Part shown: positions 12,072 through 26,202 of the stretch, one piece after another
Position numbering within the stretch: the stretch's first letter is position 1
How the letters are laid out: each line of letters begins with the position of its first letter
DNA from: Seriola aureovittata
Lineage: Eukaryota; Chordata; Actinopteri; Carangiformes; Carangidae
Direction: 5' to 3'
Assembly: GCF_021018895.1 (NCBI RefSeq)
Contig: NC_079366.1
Span: 26,836,770 to 26,900,769 of the forward strand
DNA length: 64,000 nt
Notes under the pieces: model-generated
The model's database searches: none
What the model saw: the letters and a program-made list of their open reading frames with translations, nothing else
What the model was told of the DNA's origin: nothing
Position numbers and translations under genes: made by a program

Positions 12072-15000
12072 TAGATTAGTGACCGTGTCAGTGTTTAATT
12101 GCTGTGTAATAAAGCTCATTAATGAGTGTCCAGACAGGGAACTGACTGCCCTGAGAAAAAGAGGTAGAGAGAAAGAGAGAGAATTTTGTTGGAGTTATAT
12201 GCAAGGGTCAAGGGTTCACCAAACTAAAATTCATCATTTACAACAGCTTTTCAAGTGGTGTGTGAACAGGAATCTCTGGAACCCACGAAACAAAGAAAGG
12301 ATGGATGCAAAACTGCGGACTAAATGTTGGCGGGTCACACACTTCTGAGCCAGCTATTGACAGCGTGAATAATGACTGTTGTTTCTGAGAAGCAGAAGCA
12401 GACAGACGTTGACTGTTGTTCGCATCCTGACTTACACCAACAGTAAACTTTGCTTCTTTTTTTTTTTTTTACCATGACCAAAAACTTTCCCTAACCTTAA
12501 CCATGTCGTTTTAAGTTGCCAACCCTTCCAAGCCTTTTAAACTGAAGAGGTGGTGGAGTGGTTGCCAAATTAGACAAAGCTTGCATTGGTCGCACTGGAA
12601 GGTAATTATTAACAACTTGTTTTGTAATGTAGTTTTGGGAACTTGTTGGCATCACCACTCAGCATAATAATAATTTAAAGAAATGAAAGGAAATCAATAT
12701 CTACATCAAAAGTAGTGTGTCAATCTAAGGAGTTGTGGTACACTTTGTGTGGCTATGGATGGTAGTGGTTTTATGTACGTGCAGTTTGTAGTTAATGACC
12801 ATAACCATGCAACACCACCGGTATGGTCCGTTAATGTGTGAGAATCTGTGACACGAAAAGCAGTTTGCATTCATCCATTTCTTAGTGAAGCAAATTGCTG
12901 AGGGAATGTAAACGACTTCAACAGAGCTAAAGCTTCATAAAGCGGCGCTGGAATCTGGAAATCCAGCCTCAAGCATTCAAACAAGCACGTACACATTTAC
13001 TCTCCCTCTGTCTGTCTCACTTTCTCATGCACAAACACACACATGCACGGCTGTTTACACAATATCCTTAATTCAACCATACACATGTGGTTATTTAAAA
13101 TGAGTTAATCTGACTCAGTGTTACAGGTTCCTGTGAGGACACATAAACGAGAGCCAGGGAGGGGAAAAGGCGAGAAGGGAAAGTAGGAAGGGAAAGAGGA
13201 GGGGAAAGGAAACTGGGAGAGAGTGAGAGCAAGAGAAGCAGAGATAAGAAGCTTGTTGATACCAAGATGAAGCCTATTTGGATGAAAGAAGATGACAGTG
13301 GGGCGACTGAGCGCATGAGTGTGTAGAAAATCCAGCCTGTGTTGGACCAAACACTCCCCCAATTAAAGCCCATTTATCCTGACAGAGGCTAATACCATCA
13401 CAACAGAAATCCACCTCTGTCTTTCTCCCTCTCTCTCCCTTCATTCCCCCTGAACAGCTTCAGTGTACCCAACACACACACACACACACACTCACACACA
13501 CACACACAGAGACACACACACAGACAAAGAACCGGAATGATGGAGGGGAAATGGGTCAGAACCGATTTGGATTTTGAATGGCCACACTCGTGCCGTGACG
13601 CTGCTGTCACTTCCTCCTGGCAGCAGCTTCTCCTGTGATGCATCCAACTCGTTCTGTTCTGTCTTCTTTTTTTCTTCTTCTCTTCTGTTGTTTGTTGTTC
13701 TTTGGGCCGGTTCCAGCTCCCTGCTATCAAGCTAAAGTGTGACAGTGTTACAGACAGAGAACAGAAACATTTAGTGCAACTTTGAAAATGCACCGGTAAC
13801 ATTTTATGGGAAAGTCAGTTTTTCTTTAAAGCCCTGGTCACACCAGAAATACATTCTCAAGACAACGTCCGATGGTATGAAGCAGGATCCACAGGTCAGT
13901 GTTCACCAAGGGGTTAATGTGAAAAATTTGTGCAGATTTATTTTCTCCCAGCAAATGTATCCATTGATTGTGGCCATTTAAATCTCCAAATCACTCCTTC
14001 ACAATATACACTCAGCAGATGAATCCATAGTAAGCAGTAAATTAAGATTCTAGATACTCACAGGTATAGAGTTGCATGACTGTTCGTTTTTTGCATCTAT
14101 AAAATGCAAGACATTGCATTGCTGGATTGTTACCAAAAAACAAAAACATACTATTAAATTCAGTGGACGCTACTTTTCTGTTCCTTTTTCGGAATCTGTC
14201 ACAGTTTGACACTCAAATACTGTCAAATTGTGGATAGTAAATATATTGCAGTATATAGTAAATAGTGGGTGATTTCTGATGTAGCTTCTGTGAAAAAAAT
14301 TAGGCAATCCCAGTAAAAATGTTTGCATCGCACGTGTTGGTGTGCATTGCTCTCTGAAACATTGTCCTTTTTGATGTTCCCACTCGAGGTGTCAAAGTTG
14401 TCAATTCAACACATATGGCCTTTAAAAGTTTTGTTTATGCTAAAAATGTTCTAAGTGTTTAGATATTTCAATTTTATTGTGTAAGATATCAGTCATCACT
14501 AACTTATTTGTTTTTTTTTTACTCTAAGTGAAAATTGAAACTATGTGAGCCTTTCATTGTGTTTAAAAACCTAATAGTTACATTATGAAACACTCCATAT
14601 GGTCGTCAAGATAAAAGTAGTTTTCATCCAAAAAAAGCTTTATACAGTCTCCTCCTCTTCCTCCCCCTTTTTCTCCCACATAAATTTCCAAGTGGAGTAG
14701 ATATTTTATAGTAGTCTATTTATAACAAGCCAGGGAAAAGCTTGCTGTATCACATTTTGTTTCTGGTACAACTTTTCCAGCTCCTTTCCTGGAAGCACAC
14801 TGACATACACACAGTTTGCACCATACTGGGGTTTGGGGACCTTGCTCAGGAGCACTTCAGCAGCGTCTGGCACAGTCTATGCCAGCAAAAGCTTTCCCAC
14901 CAAACATACTGTCCTGTGGGAGAGGGAAATGCCACCAATGGGAACAGAGTAAGATGAAAATATAACAGTCAGATTTTGGGAGGAGGGTGTGGGAGATATG

Positions 15001-16564
15001 AGCAGCAATAGAAAAAAAGAGTGTTTAAGAGACGTAGAGGCAGTAAAAGTTAATCCAGCAAGGGATAAAAAGTTTTACGAGCAGGGTGGGGGTTAAGGGC
15101 TATCCCCGAATTAATTCACAAAACCAAGCACATGGTGGAAAAAAACCCTTTATACACAATTTTCCCTCCCCTTCTCTATTCAATCCAGCCAACATTAATT
15201 ATTAAAGCCTTTTCGAAAGAAAGTCAGAATGGATTTCACCGTTAAACCCAGAGTAAGTCCACTATTGGACACCTGCCAAAACCTATTGTGCGAAGCATGA
15301 ATGTTTGGTCATCGGCCAACTGCAGATTTATCCTGGATTACCATCTCAAATATGCTGGCATTTACCTATATGTAATGCTACCCCCCACCAACCCAACCAA
15401 ACACCCCACCCGTCTGTTCATCACAGGCCACAAGGCTCGGAGAGAATGCTTTATTTAGGTCTGTTTGGGAAAGAGAAAACACAGGACCCTTGTGCTGGTA
15501 GGACTCATAGTAATGAAGACAGAGAGTCACCTTAACGGGACGGGGCATACAGTAAGTGCCGGACCTCCCACCAATTTCATTCAGATCTACTCTGCATTAA
15601 ACACTGGCCTGGAAAGCACTAAAACAGCTCATTCTACCACAAATGTTGCACAAATTTCTAGTTTTGATACTTAACTAAAAGATATAATATTGCTTCTCAA
15701 TCTGTATGTTTACTGAAAAACACGTGGAGATAGAGAATCATGATACAAAAATATTCTTAGATTTTACAGGAAAAAGAAAGAGAGGGATTTAGTTGTAAAA
15801 AAAACATTGAATAAAGAGTTTTTGACTCATTGTGCATATAAGGAGATAAATGAATGACTTCACCATGTAATATCAAAGTAGGTATTTCCCCTAGCTTTTA
15901 AAAGGCAAAAACATTTCTGCAATAACACTGACTGGTGCACGGGCATCCGATAAGTGAGCAACAGGCCGGAGGATGTCGTCCTTCTGATCGGATGATTAAC
16001 CAGTTACATTCCAGAGTGGCTGAGCTCAAGAGAAACTGAACTGTGTGATTCAGCTTCAGTGTTAAACTCTTATATTAAAGCTTACCTTAACTATACACTG
16101 GATCGTTACACACTTTGATGGAAACATTATCACCAGTGACAGAGGACCAGGCCTGGGACCACAAGGTTGCGTCTGTCAGCCAGCTGGGAAACTGCAAGAG
16201 AGGACAATAACTCAGTGAAACTCCTTCCTTTACAATGACCAGTGAGATGACCTTGAGCAAGGCGTTGGTTTTACAGGGCAGCTCTCTGGTGTGAATGTGT
16301 GTGTGAATGTGAAGCAGGGCTGTGTGACACTGATAAAGAACACATGGTTAGTTAGTCTTGACTGGAAAAATATTTTTTTTTAAAAATTGTGGAATAACAA
16401 TGTATTCATTATAGAAAAATTATGTAATATGCGAACTAAAAATATGTGAACTAAACAGAGGAATGTTTCTATGAGGTGACAGACATGTCTCTGCCTCCTT
16501 ATCAGAGGCCTAAGACAAAACATCACAATGCTGATCCTGCCTGAGTACTTCCTGCACTGTTACC

Positions 16565-16820
16565 AGGGTTCCCACATGTTCTTAAACATCAACTTCAAGG
16601 AATTTCCGTCAAATTCAAGGACCCAACATGGCATACTTTGACACACGTATCAAGGTTAACCACTGTTACAACACTAAGATTTTTTATAATGGGAAATAGC
16701 AGGCTATACAAAAGCTCTTGCACATTATGAACATTAAGTAAGAAATTAAAATATCAACCAAACTTTAATTTAAATTAATTTTACCTTAATTTTCAAAAAC
16801 TTTCAAGGCCTTGATTCATT
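16565..16820. repeat. Dispersed repeat fragment (TTCAAGG-rich)
   Basis: Opens with 'gggttcccacatgttctta' and repeats TTCAAGG motifs near both ends, a pattern familiar from interspersed teleost repeats. Family not assignable here. Confidence 0.35.
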
Positions 16821-17689
16821 CATTTTCAAATTCTGCTGCTTCCACAGGTCTAGTTCAGTAAACAAGGCAGCAACAGCAACAAGGCAACAAGGAAATGACC
16901 CTCACACAAAAGATTAACACTCCACTTACTGGTTAACTTCCCGCCATGTTTCAGACAGGAAATATTAAAGTAATGATCCATGACATTAAGGAAGCTTTCC
17001 TGATATCTGCCTCTGATTGACAAAACACAGCTCAGTTTGGTTCAGCCGAGTTAACATGACAGAAAACTGTCATAATCTCTCTCCACTTCAGATGCTCCAT
17101 CAAGAAACTGAAAGAGAGAAAAAATTTTCCTGGAGTGAGGAGCACTACAGAAGCCAAAGAAACAAAACGCCTCATGCCAATGGCAAAGGTTAAGCTCATC
17201 TTAAGTTTTGGAGCTTAATAAACCTAATTGGTATTGTTGCCAAATGGATTAGATTTCTGTTGACTTCGACATCGAGTAGCGTTTTGCAGGAAAATTATAT
17301 ACTTAACACTGCAACCACTGAAAATACATGGACACAGATGTGGCAGAGATGAGCCCCATTTATCTTAACAGTAATAGCAAGATCTTTTTCATTGCATCAC
17401 CATATCTATCACTACCCAACAATTTAATAAATGTGCAGTATTTTAAAACACATAATCTTTTTTTTTAAATTTAAAATGGAAAATGAAATTGAGTCTTTCC
17501 AAACCATTTTAAAACGTGTAAATCTTTAGACTTCGTAAAGAGCCACAGTTCAGTGACATAATGTGGGTAGAGTATCACCTGGCCCTCTGAGACATTTACC
17601 TCTGTTATCTATGCAGATTCATCTTCTTCATCCAGGTTAGTACGTCAAGTCAAAATGAAAAGTTCCTCTGGACTATAGAGTTGAAGATG

Positions 17690-17800
17690 TCCCACTGGGT
17701 GTCATCAGTTCATCATCATCACCGGCTGGTGGGGATTGCCATGGTGTTTCATCAGTTCATCATGGCTGATGGGGACAACCATGATGCTACATGGAAGACA
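17690..17800. repeat. Short two-copy imperfect direct repeat
   Basis: Two tandem units each reading roughly TCATCAGTTCATCAT, then a GCTG(G)TGGGGA segment, then CCATG(G/A)TG. Unit length is about 45-55 bases. No function is evident. Confidence 0.5.
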
Positions 17801-18828
17801 GCAGAAGATGATAATGTTCACACAAACACACGGTGCAGTTATTAACACAGAAGGATCAAAACATAGTTAATTGCAGATCGCCAAAAGCTTTTGACCAGCT
17901 GATCACTAGTTTGATTCTGAGGTAGGTCAGGAAAGTTTGAGTGGGATGGTGAAAAAAGAAGAATTTTCTCATCCGTTCCTATGAATGCTGAGGTGCTCTT
18001 TGTTAAGGCACTACTTCCCATTCCTCAGCTGCTCCAGTAGAGCTGCTCGTACAGCAAATGGATCCGAATGTGGCCGCTCTGGACAGTTTCCATGTATGAA
18101 TGTGTGCGATTATCAGGGAGGTTATTCCTTAAACACAGCAGTCGTATTCAGCTAATCCCCTTTGGTTTCGATTTTTTTTTAGGTCAAACACGTTGTGATG
18201 TTAAGATCATGATGTGCACAACCCTACATATTGATCATATCTGTCAAGCCATAGCTAAATGTTTTCCTTCATTTTGTCAGTCCAAATACTTTTTGAAATG
18301 GATGTGATACTCCAAAATATTTATAGCAATTGTTTGTCTTTTAATTGTCTGCTAATGTGTCCCCAGACTGATACTCTCCCACTTCCAGCCAGCTGCAGCA
18401 GAAGGTTAACACCTCTTCCCTTTTCCTCTTCCTCCAATTCTATCACCTCTCCTTCTGATCTTTGCCAATTGATTTATATGATAAGGTGATGATCAACATA
18501 CCCGTGGTCGACGCAGCTGGGGCTGAGTGACAAACAAAAAAACAAACAAAAAAACAGAAGAAAACAAGACAACAAAAAACACTCTTATTTGGATTGACAA
18601 GGCCTGTCCAGCTGACAGCTGTTAGGGAACTTTGACTGTGTGAGAACAGGCGCCGCTGGATCATTTGACCAGTGGAACATTTGATTCAAACGTTCGTCCG
18701 TCCCCAATTGTTCATCGTTTCAGTTGGGAGACTTTAATCTCCTCTGCGGAAATAATTGGGAGGCAGTGAGGGAGTTAATTGTGTTTTCCACTGATGAATC
18801 ATCAGGAAGTGTTGGTGAACCCCGCTGA

Positions 18829-18831
<3 letters not shown>

Positions 18832-18877
<46 letters not shown>

Positions 18878-18883
18878 TGCATG

Positions 18884-18920
<37 letters not shown>
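18832..18920. repeat. (CA)n microsatellite pair
   Basis: Two long CA tracts separated by a GATGCATGCT spacer. Confidence 0.95.
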
Positions 18921-18922
<2 letters not shown>

Positions 18923-19146
18923 TATTTCACACACTTACACACAGATGAACAGATGCACACATATTCTGACCACACAGTCCTACACAGGGAAAACCCTTTC
19001 ACATCCACATTCACTTACACAGACCTCACACATACTATACACTCTCTCAGATACACTCTAATACATAAGCACAGATTGTTAGTGTCAGTGTGGACGACCC
19101 CCCCCCCCCGCCCCCTCCCACCCCCACACCCACCCCGGTGTGCGCA

Positions 19147-19148
<2 letters not shown>

Positions 19149-19188
<40 letters not shown>

Positions 19189-19206
19189 CTCTCTCTCTCT
19201 CTCTCT
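19149..19206. repeat. (CA)n(CT)n compound microsatellite
   Basis: CA tract running directly into a CT tract; preceded by a C run at 19099-19109. Confidence 0.95.
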
Positions 19207-22039
19207 CCATATCATACTCATTTTCAACCTCTCTCACCCTCTATGCTGCTCTCTTTCGCTGCTGTTTCAAAAGATTAAGAGGCCAATTAGTAAAGCTCTC
19301 ACGGCAGTTATTTCCATGCTGGGAACTGGAGAGAGAAGAAATCCCCTTCTCTCCTTTTCCAAAAGAAGGATTTCTCCCTCATTGTCGCCAGGTTGAGAGC
19401 GAAGGATGTGGGGTGTATTTGGAGGGCTGCTGATGTGGTAATTTTGGCTCAGAAACAATGCTACGCTGTCTAAAGAGGGGTAATGGAGGGAAGTAACGGA
19501 GGTAGTGTTTGCCCTGTGTGTGTGAGTGTGTGTGTGTTCACATGTGATAAACACACTCACAGTGAGGTGACATCATGGCATCATTCTGAGGGCCACACTA
19601 GCTTCCAGATGAAGGAGGAAGCATCGTATTAACTCCAAATCAGGACGCTGACACAGACGCTTTGTGTGATTGTAATGAGCCCCAGGAAAGAGTGCAATAG
19701 AAAGTGAGGCTGTTCCTGTGTGAGTGTGCTTGAGTTACTGTGGAGGTAACACCCACCTTAAACACCTACAGTATTTACTTTTACATAAAGTTCTCAGAAG
19801 AATCAAATACTTGGTGTTATGAATCAAATCTATTTTCATTCATGCATCATAGAGCGAGGGACACCACTGCACTGTCAGTTGTTCTCTGTAAAATGGGCTT
19901 CAGAATGTCTGCTTTTATACTGCCATGTAAACATGAACACGCATCAGATCTAACATGTTCACTTTCCACAGTCCATGCCATTTACATAGATGAGGCTAAA
20001 TAAAACTCTATAAAACTCTCTATAAAACGCAATACAGTTGAGCAGTTCAACAAACTGCAGCCTCCAAAATTATCACACGGTTGTATCAACACCACTCTGA
20101 AACAAAGTCAACAAAAACGTATTAGGCTGTAGTAGTTTTAGCTAGGTGTACCTAATAAAAAGATAGTTCAGTGTATTTTACTGAATATATTTCAGTACTC
20201 TTTGAGATATCCTGTGAACTTACAGAAAAACAAACAAACTGGACTGAAAACATATCCCTCTTAATAATATTCACCCTTAATTACCTGCTGTGTAACAGGA
20301 CTCCAACAATGAGAGACAGAGACATGTCTCATTTACCTCAGTAAGACGGAAAATGGATATAAAGTAAGATAAAAGTGGCCAGACAGGAGGGAGAGCCAGC
20401 TTGTTACACAAGTATGTGTCTTCACAGTCAACATAACATCTTTGATGCAAAGCTGCCACTAATGGCTTTTTAATAAAGCATAAAATCACAGGTATTTCAA
20501 ATAAAAAAAAGATCTCATAACCAATGCCAAAGCTTACACAGGAATGAAGGAATGAGACTGTATTATTTTGAAGGAATTTTTGGCAAAGTGAACAAAACTC
20601 AAGCATACACATACACACGTGTGTTTATATGTTAATTATACAGTGTTATTACCTGTTTGCCAACTCGCCAGCAGGTGATGGTGGGGAGACAGAACTTGTC
20701 TTGTGTTGAGACATGAAGCAGCCTGGCTACACTCTCCTTTTCATCAGCCCTCATTATTATCCTCCATATCTCTGCAGAGAAGACATTAAAAGTCCTCAAC
20801 AAGTGCTCAACAAGCCCTGAGCCGGCAGGGCTCCACACGAGTGGGTGGAGGCCAACCACAGAGGGAAAACTTATAAAAGCTGATGAGGTTTTGCCCTGGT
20901 ATTAAGAGGCACTACTTACTAGTTTCTTATTAAACTGTCTGGTTGTGTTTGGCACTGAGAGCTGCTTGGAGAGTTGCCTCTATTAAAAGTTGATAGTACA
21001 CTTTAATGATATCTACACTTAAGAGCTGAATATTTCCCTAAAGAGTTGTTGGAGAGCAGAACAAGGCTAAAAGAAGAGCAAATATTGACCTTACATGGTC
21101 ACACAAACACAAGTTCAAACATATGTTAACGTTGCTCTGTGCATAAATAAACTACTTTTTGTAAACAAGTTCATCATATTACCTTTAGAAGGCGATTGAT
21201 TATGGGTCAATGGTGTGTTATAGCCTGTTGCACTTCTCCCAAGTTGCAAAAACCTAGAAACACAGTTTTAACAAATCAATATTTCTTAGTCAGTGATATG
21301 TTATGCATACACATGTACTATATTATTTGTGGTAACAAAACAGAGAGCTTTCAAAAGATCACAACACAGAATCATACAACAATTTAAGTGTGTATACATA
21401 ATGGTATTTCTGGAAAGGCTTCTGAGAAATAATTACAACACTATCAAACCTCAGTTTATCTGAACGAGTTATTACTTGGCCTCTTGGTTAGATTGAGTTC
21501 ACCTTGAAACACTGATTAGACACAGGAACCTGATAAACTGTATAAACACATGCAGATGTGCTATTTCAATTTCATGTTCTTTTTCAATGTGCTCACTTGC
21601 TGTAAGGCCAGGACGGGCAGCATGCATAATACCTGGGTCCTAGCACTGACACACTTAAATATGATACAGTTTTTGTTAATAATATTAGTATTAATGTTAT
21701 TCATTTTCAAGAGTTTGACAAATGAAAATGCTGCTTCCGTAAAATATAGTGTTTATGTTAGCAACAATTAAGAAATATGTAAATGGATAATCTACATCAA
21801 AATTTTGCTGATTGAAGGAATTTGCCTTGATACTTGTTTTTAATTGGTCTAACAAAGGTGCGTAAATATAGAATGCATTTACATTTTCTCTCATGAAATT
21901 CTGATTCAACCAATGACATGAAACAAACATCATGAAGTGGTTACAGTGTCTATAACTCATATTTTTGTAATAACAATGTATTAAATGACAATGTCAAACA
22001 ATTTGTCGCTATGAATTATCACTCATATCTGCAGCTCCA

Positions 22040-22425
22040 CTTGGCTTTATGGAGCTTTATAGGGTGTTTCAGCTCATTATATGTCTGTCTGCCCCACAAA
22101 ATTACTGTCTTTTCTGTTTACTGTTTTCAGTGTAATGGCTCTCCTAAGCATCAAACAGCAGACAGACACACTTAGAGACTAGCAGGTGAGCACAGTGAAG
22201 CATTTAGCAGCTAAGAGCAAGACATTTCCCTTGGGGGTTTTGCAGAGACCAAAAACAGAGCTGAAAGAGTGAATGTTGGACTTACATCTGCCAAATGGCC
22301 AGAAACATGACTAGAAAAGAATAAAACTATTGGTCCATAATTGCTGGATGTGTAAATAAGCAACTGTTTGCTAACAGGTTTTTGTGTTCACAATTTGTTT
22401 CCACTGCCCCCTGGTGGCCATAAAA
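22040..22425. repeat. Dispersed teleost repeat carrying a CTCF-like site
   Basis: Contains the phrases AGCATTTAGCAGCTAAGAGC, 'gaccaaaaacagagctgaaa' and 'ggacttacatctgcc' typical of an abundant fish interspersed repeat. Near its end is CCACTGCCCCCTGGTGGCCA (22401-22420). Family recalled, not searched. Confidence 0.45.
22401..22420 (-). promoter_or_regulatory. Candidate CTCF-binding motif
   Basis: The minus strand reads TGGCCACCAGGGGGCAGTGG, which fits the vertebrate CTCF core CCACNAGGGGGCAG closely. It lies upstream of the Ig receptor cluster. Binding is not shown by sequence alone. Confidence 0.5.
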
Positions 22426-23399
22426 GCCATGTAATACAGGTTTAGGCCCAACTTAATAATGATCACAAGAAAACTCCACTGGTAGCTATAATAATAAATA
22501 TGAACATCTCAAGATAATAGCTACAATAATAAAGTTGTGTGTATTTTCAGCAATAATAATGAAATTTCTCTCAGTCTCTTCTCACCAGTTAGGCGCAGAA
22601 AGTTAATCCAGTGAACACATTTAATACATTTCATTCATTTTCATTCATTATTACCCAGAGAACAGCAACATGCTTGTGTTAAACAAAGAACCACTAAAGA
22701 ACTGCATTAGGCTTAACCCCAAGTAAGATGAACCTTAACCCAAATGCTGAATACTAACAACTTCTCACATTATTGCCAGTCATATTGAACTTAGTGGACT
22801 TCTTACTCACTTGATAGAAAGCTGATTAATAGAAATAGACTGTCCAAATAAAGTGTGATGTGCAACTGGAGCAAGATGCAGGCAAAGCATCTCTTGGTCT
22901 CAGGTTGATACAGTCTGGTCTTCTCACACTGAGCAACATGAGAACAATCAGTCACCCTTTGTTGTCTGTCTCACATCTGCTTGGTTAGAGCATGCTAATG
23001 GGTTATACTGGACTACCCACGGTTAACACACTTGAGTCATGTCAAAACAGTAGCAGGCCTATAGTGGCTGGCTGCTCATACATGACAGTTCAACTTTTCA
23101 GCTGCTGAGCTGCATTAAGAAGTTTGATCCATTTTACTGGGCCTCATTGTTTTACAGTGTTTTCCATACGTAAGTGTCACTGACATGATGTTAGTAAAAT
23201 CAAGGTGATTAATATGGATGTAATTATTGTCTTCTACACAACATTTATAATGGAGTATAAAACGGCTCATAGTCACTTAACTAAGTGCTCCATCTCCACA
23301 TAGCTCACACAAACACACATACACAAAGACCATGGCCTTCTCGTTTCTTCATTATGTTATGGCTGGGCACCGGGCAGTTCTGTGCAGCTGGCTGTTAAC

Positions 23400-23830
23400 T
23401 ATTAACCGACTCACACATGCATACAAACACACACACACTGTATCGAGCATTTTCTCATATTATCTGTTGAATTTTCCCCCTCTGATAAACTGAGGGATTA
23501 ACTGGGCTCCACAGGAGAGATCTCTGGTCTTAAAACACATTTGGCATAAACTGCATCATACTAGCTAAACAGAAAACAGAGGACATTACTACTGAATACA
23601 CAACTGTTGAGAAAAGATTACCAAATGCCTAAGAGGCATTGGACTCTGAATTCGTCTCAGTGACTGCACAATCTCCTGCAGAGACTGTGTGCTGCAATGA
23701 CGGCGCCCTCTGAAGGACATACTCACACTGCTAAAGAGCAGAATGACGAGTCAGTGCTCTTACTGGATGTTTTATGAGAGCAGATGTATACATGTCATCG
23801 TTTTGTCTGTATTTACACTCGAAAGCTGAA
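23400..23830. repeat. Older duplicated segment, copy 1
   Basis: Shares order and short identical words with about 29500-29860: TTATCTGT(T/C)GAATTTT, then (C/A)AGGAGAGA, then TGTG(C/G)TGCAATGA, then 'ctgctaaagagcagaat', then TTTTGTCT. It is much more diverged than the adjacent gene duplication. Confidence 0.55.
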
Positions 23831-24133
23831 CAATAAAAAAAATCATTACAATTATTTTCACAGATATAATAGTCACCATTTTAGTGGTCATGGTCATTTT
23901 TGTATTTTATTTTCACTGAAAATGATTATTGTGATTATTATGATTATGTGATTTTTGCAGTGGTCTGCACTAAACGTGCATGTCCTCTTACGTAACTAGT
24001 ATATGATTTCAATGCTTCATTTCTAATGGTACGCTGTGACACATTTGCATTTAAAGATTACAGCTCTTGCAATTTGGATATTGCACTTGGCCATATTGCA
24101 ATTTCAATACTTTTTAAATTGTTCAACCTAATA

Positions 24134-24888
24134 CACTCACCGAGTACTTCATTAGGAACACATGTGCACCTGCTTATTCATGCATTTATCCAATCAGCCA
24201 ATCAAGTGGAAGCAGTGCAATGCATAAAATCATGCAGTTACAGGTCAGGATGCTCTGGTCACATCGAACCTTGAGGTGGGTGGACCACAAAGTCTACATC
24301 AGGTTCTACCCCTGCCAGCCAAGAACAGAGATCTGAGGCTGCAGGCACAGGCTTACCAAAACAGTTCCAGCTGAAGACTGGAAAAACGCAGCCTAGTCTG
24401 ATGAGTGGATTTTTGCTGAGACACAGATAGTCAGGTCACAATTTGGCCACAATAGCATGCAACAGTCCAGACTGGCTGCAGCAGTGGTGTTATGGTGTGG
24501 GGAATATTTTCTTGGCACCCTCTGTGACAGCCTACCTGAATATTGTTGCTGATGGTCAGCAACAATACTCTTTATGGCCACATTTTACCATCTTCTATTA
24601 GCTACTTCCAACTACTGTTTTTTTATTTTTAACTGTATTCCAAACGCCTCGCAAACCAATAGAAAACCTTTGGACTGTGGTCGAACGGGAGATTCACAAC
24701 AAAAATGTGCAGCTGACATATCTGCAGAAATGATGTGATGCAATCATGTCAACACGGAGCAGAATCACAAAAGAACGTTTCCAACATCTTGTGGAATCCA
24801 TGCCACGAAGAACTGGGACTGTTCTGAGAGCAAAGGGAGGCCTGCTCCAGTGATAGTATGGTGTTCCAAATAAAGTGCTTGGTGAGTG
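24134..24888 (+). mobile_element. Dead Tc1/mariner-like transposon
   Basis: Terminal inverted repeats are visible: CACTCACCGAGTACTTCATT at the left and its imperfect complement ending TGCTTGGTGAGTG at the right. A TA precedes the left end, as expected for Tc1/mariner targets; the right TA is altered. Frames at 24656-24700 read PIENLWTVVEREIHN, which fits the C-terminal part of Tc1 transposases. The rest of the transposase is missing or full of stops, and at about 755 bp it is roughly half the usual length, so it cannot move on its own. Confidence 0.7.
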
Positions 24889-25114
24889 TTTAAGAAAGAG
24901 ACAGTGATACAAGGAGTGATTGTTTTTATCCGTCAAAGTACATAGCAACTACAGTACATACATCTTTTCCCTTTTTTTAATAATGACTTAAAGAGGGAGA
25001 CAGTTTGCTTTTGGCTTCATGTCTGCATTGTCTATCAACTACCCAAACTGACGGTTTGTCAAATACTGTGATACAATCAACTATAGTTGAATAATATAAC
25101 AATAACACTAAAGT

Positions 25115-25350
25115 GAAGCAGTAAATTGAGATTTGGGACACTAGGGTTTTTAATGAAAAAAAAGTTTTCATTCTGTCGCAGGAATTTTTGTCTTAGTCTT
25201 CTTTCGACCCACATGGGTTGAAACCACATTTCACAACTAAGTCGTGAAACAACCAACTGAGAATGGAATTCAGTTTCAAGAGTTTGTTTTTTTCAAACCA
25301 TAAACCAACCAGATAAGACTTTCTTCTGATTGCTTCACTTTCCAAAAAGA
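25115..25350 (+). repeat. Diverged third copy of the Ig gene 5' flank
   Basis: Matches 25482-25830 and the flank of copy B in sequence order: GCAGTAAATTGAGATT, then TTTTCATTCT, then 'cccacatgggt', then AAGTCGTGAAA, then 'aaaccataaaccaaccagat'. It is shorter and more diverged than the other two, so it is an older duplicate or relic. Confidence 0.65.
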
Positions 25351-26202
25351 ATATTTTAAGAGTATGATGATGATGTGTAGCTAAAAAACAGAAGCACTCT
25401 CTCCTCAGTGACTTCTAACACTTGCTACAGTGGGCAGGGTGTCTGCACATCTTTAAAAAGTCTTAAAATATACTAAGCAGTAAATTGAGATTAGAGACAG
25501 TTATAAAACGTGACTCATTGGATTGTGGGGTTGTTAATGGAAAACACTTTTCATTCTATTGTGGGAAACTTTGAAGACACTACATTGTGTATAAATTTCA
25601 CACAAAATAATTGCACTGTATGGTAAACAGTAATCAGATAATGATTTTGAATACAGCCTTCTTTCAACCCACATGGGTCTAAAACATATGTCACATCTAA
25701 GTCGTGAAAAACAAAAACATCATTCCAACATACTGGAATTCAGTTTCATGAGTTTGTTTTTTCAAACCATAAACCAACCAGATAAAACTTTCTCATGATT
25801 GCTTTACTTTCCGAGACTCTCACTCTGACAACAGATACAGCTGATTGTATCGTTATTTTTGCATGTTTCATGAAAAGCCAATGCACTAAAAAGACATTTT
25901 TTCAAAGATTGAAATGATAGAAACATGAGCCTCACTTATGCTTTCCTATTAATACTCAGTTCGTCATCTCTTGTGGAAGGAAGTGAAGTTACCACATAAG
26001 AGCTCCATGCAAGCTGCACTCCAAGACAAATGGTAATCTCCAGTCTTTGGGCTGTGAGTGAACTGTTGTTGAATTTAAATCACTGGGTTACATTTTGCAT
26101 TTTTTGAATGAGTTTTTATGAACGTAGCATTTGTTATAAGACTGATACATATACCCTTATACAATCAACGTTTTTACTGGAAACTGAAGGACCACAACAG
26201 CC

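Larger units (their letters stand above)
11751..22039. other. About 10 kb without a recognised gene
   Basis: No exon series, conserved protein motif or RNA gene was recognised on either strand. Contents are AT-rich sequence, microsatellites (12021-12070, 13471-13520, 18832-18920, 19149-19206), purine-rich tract 13140-13250, a C run at 19099-19109 and dispersed-repeat fragments (for example 14835-14880 and 16565-16820). Long frames in it are mostly repeat artefacts. Confidence 0.55.

Noticed and set aside
113..19206. CRISPR-like arrays
   Set aside because: All regular repeats here are simple microsatellites without unique spacers, and the DNA is vertebrate.
23701..23712. GGCGCCCTCTGAAG as another CTCF site
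   Set aside because: Only half of the core motif matches, and its duplicated partner near 29740 has lost it.
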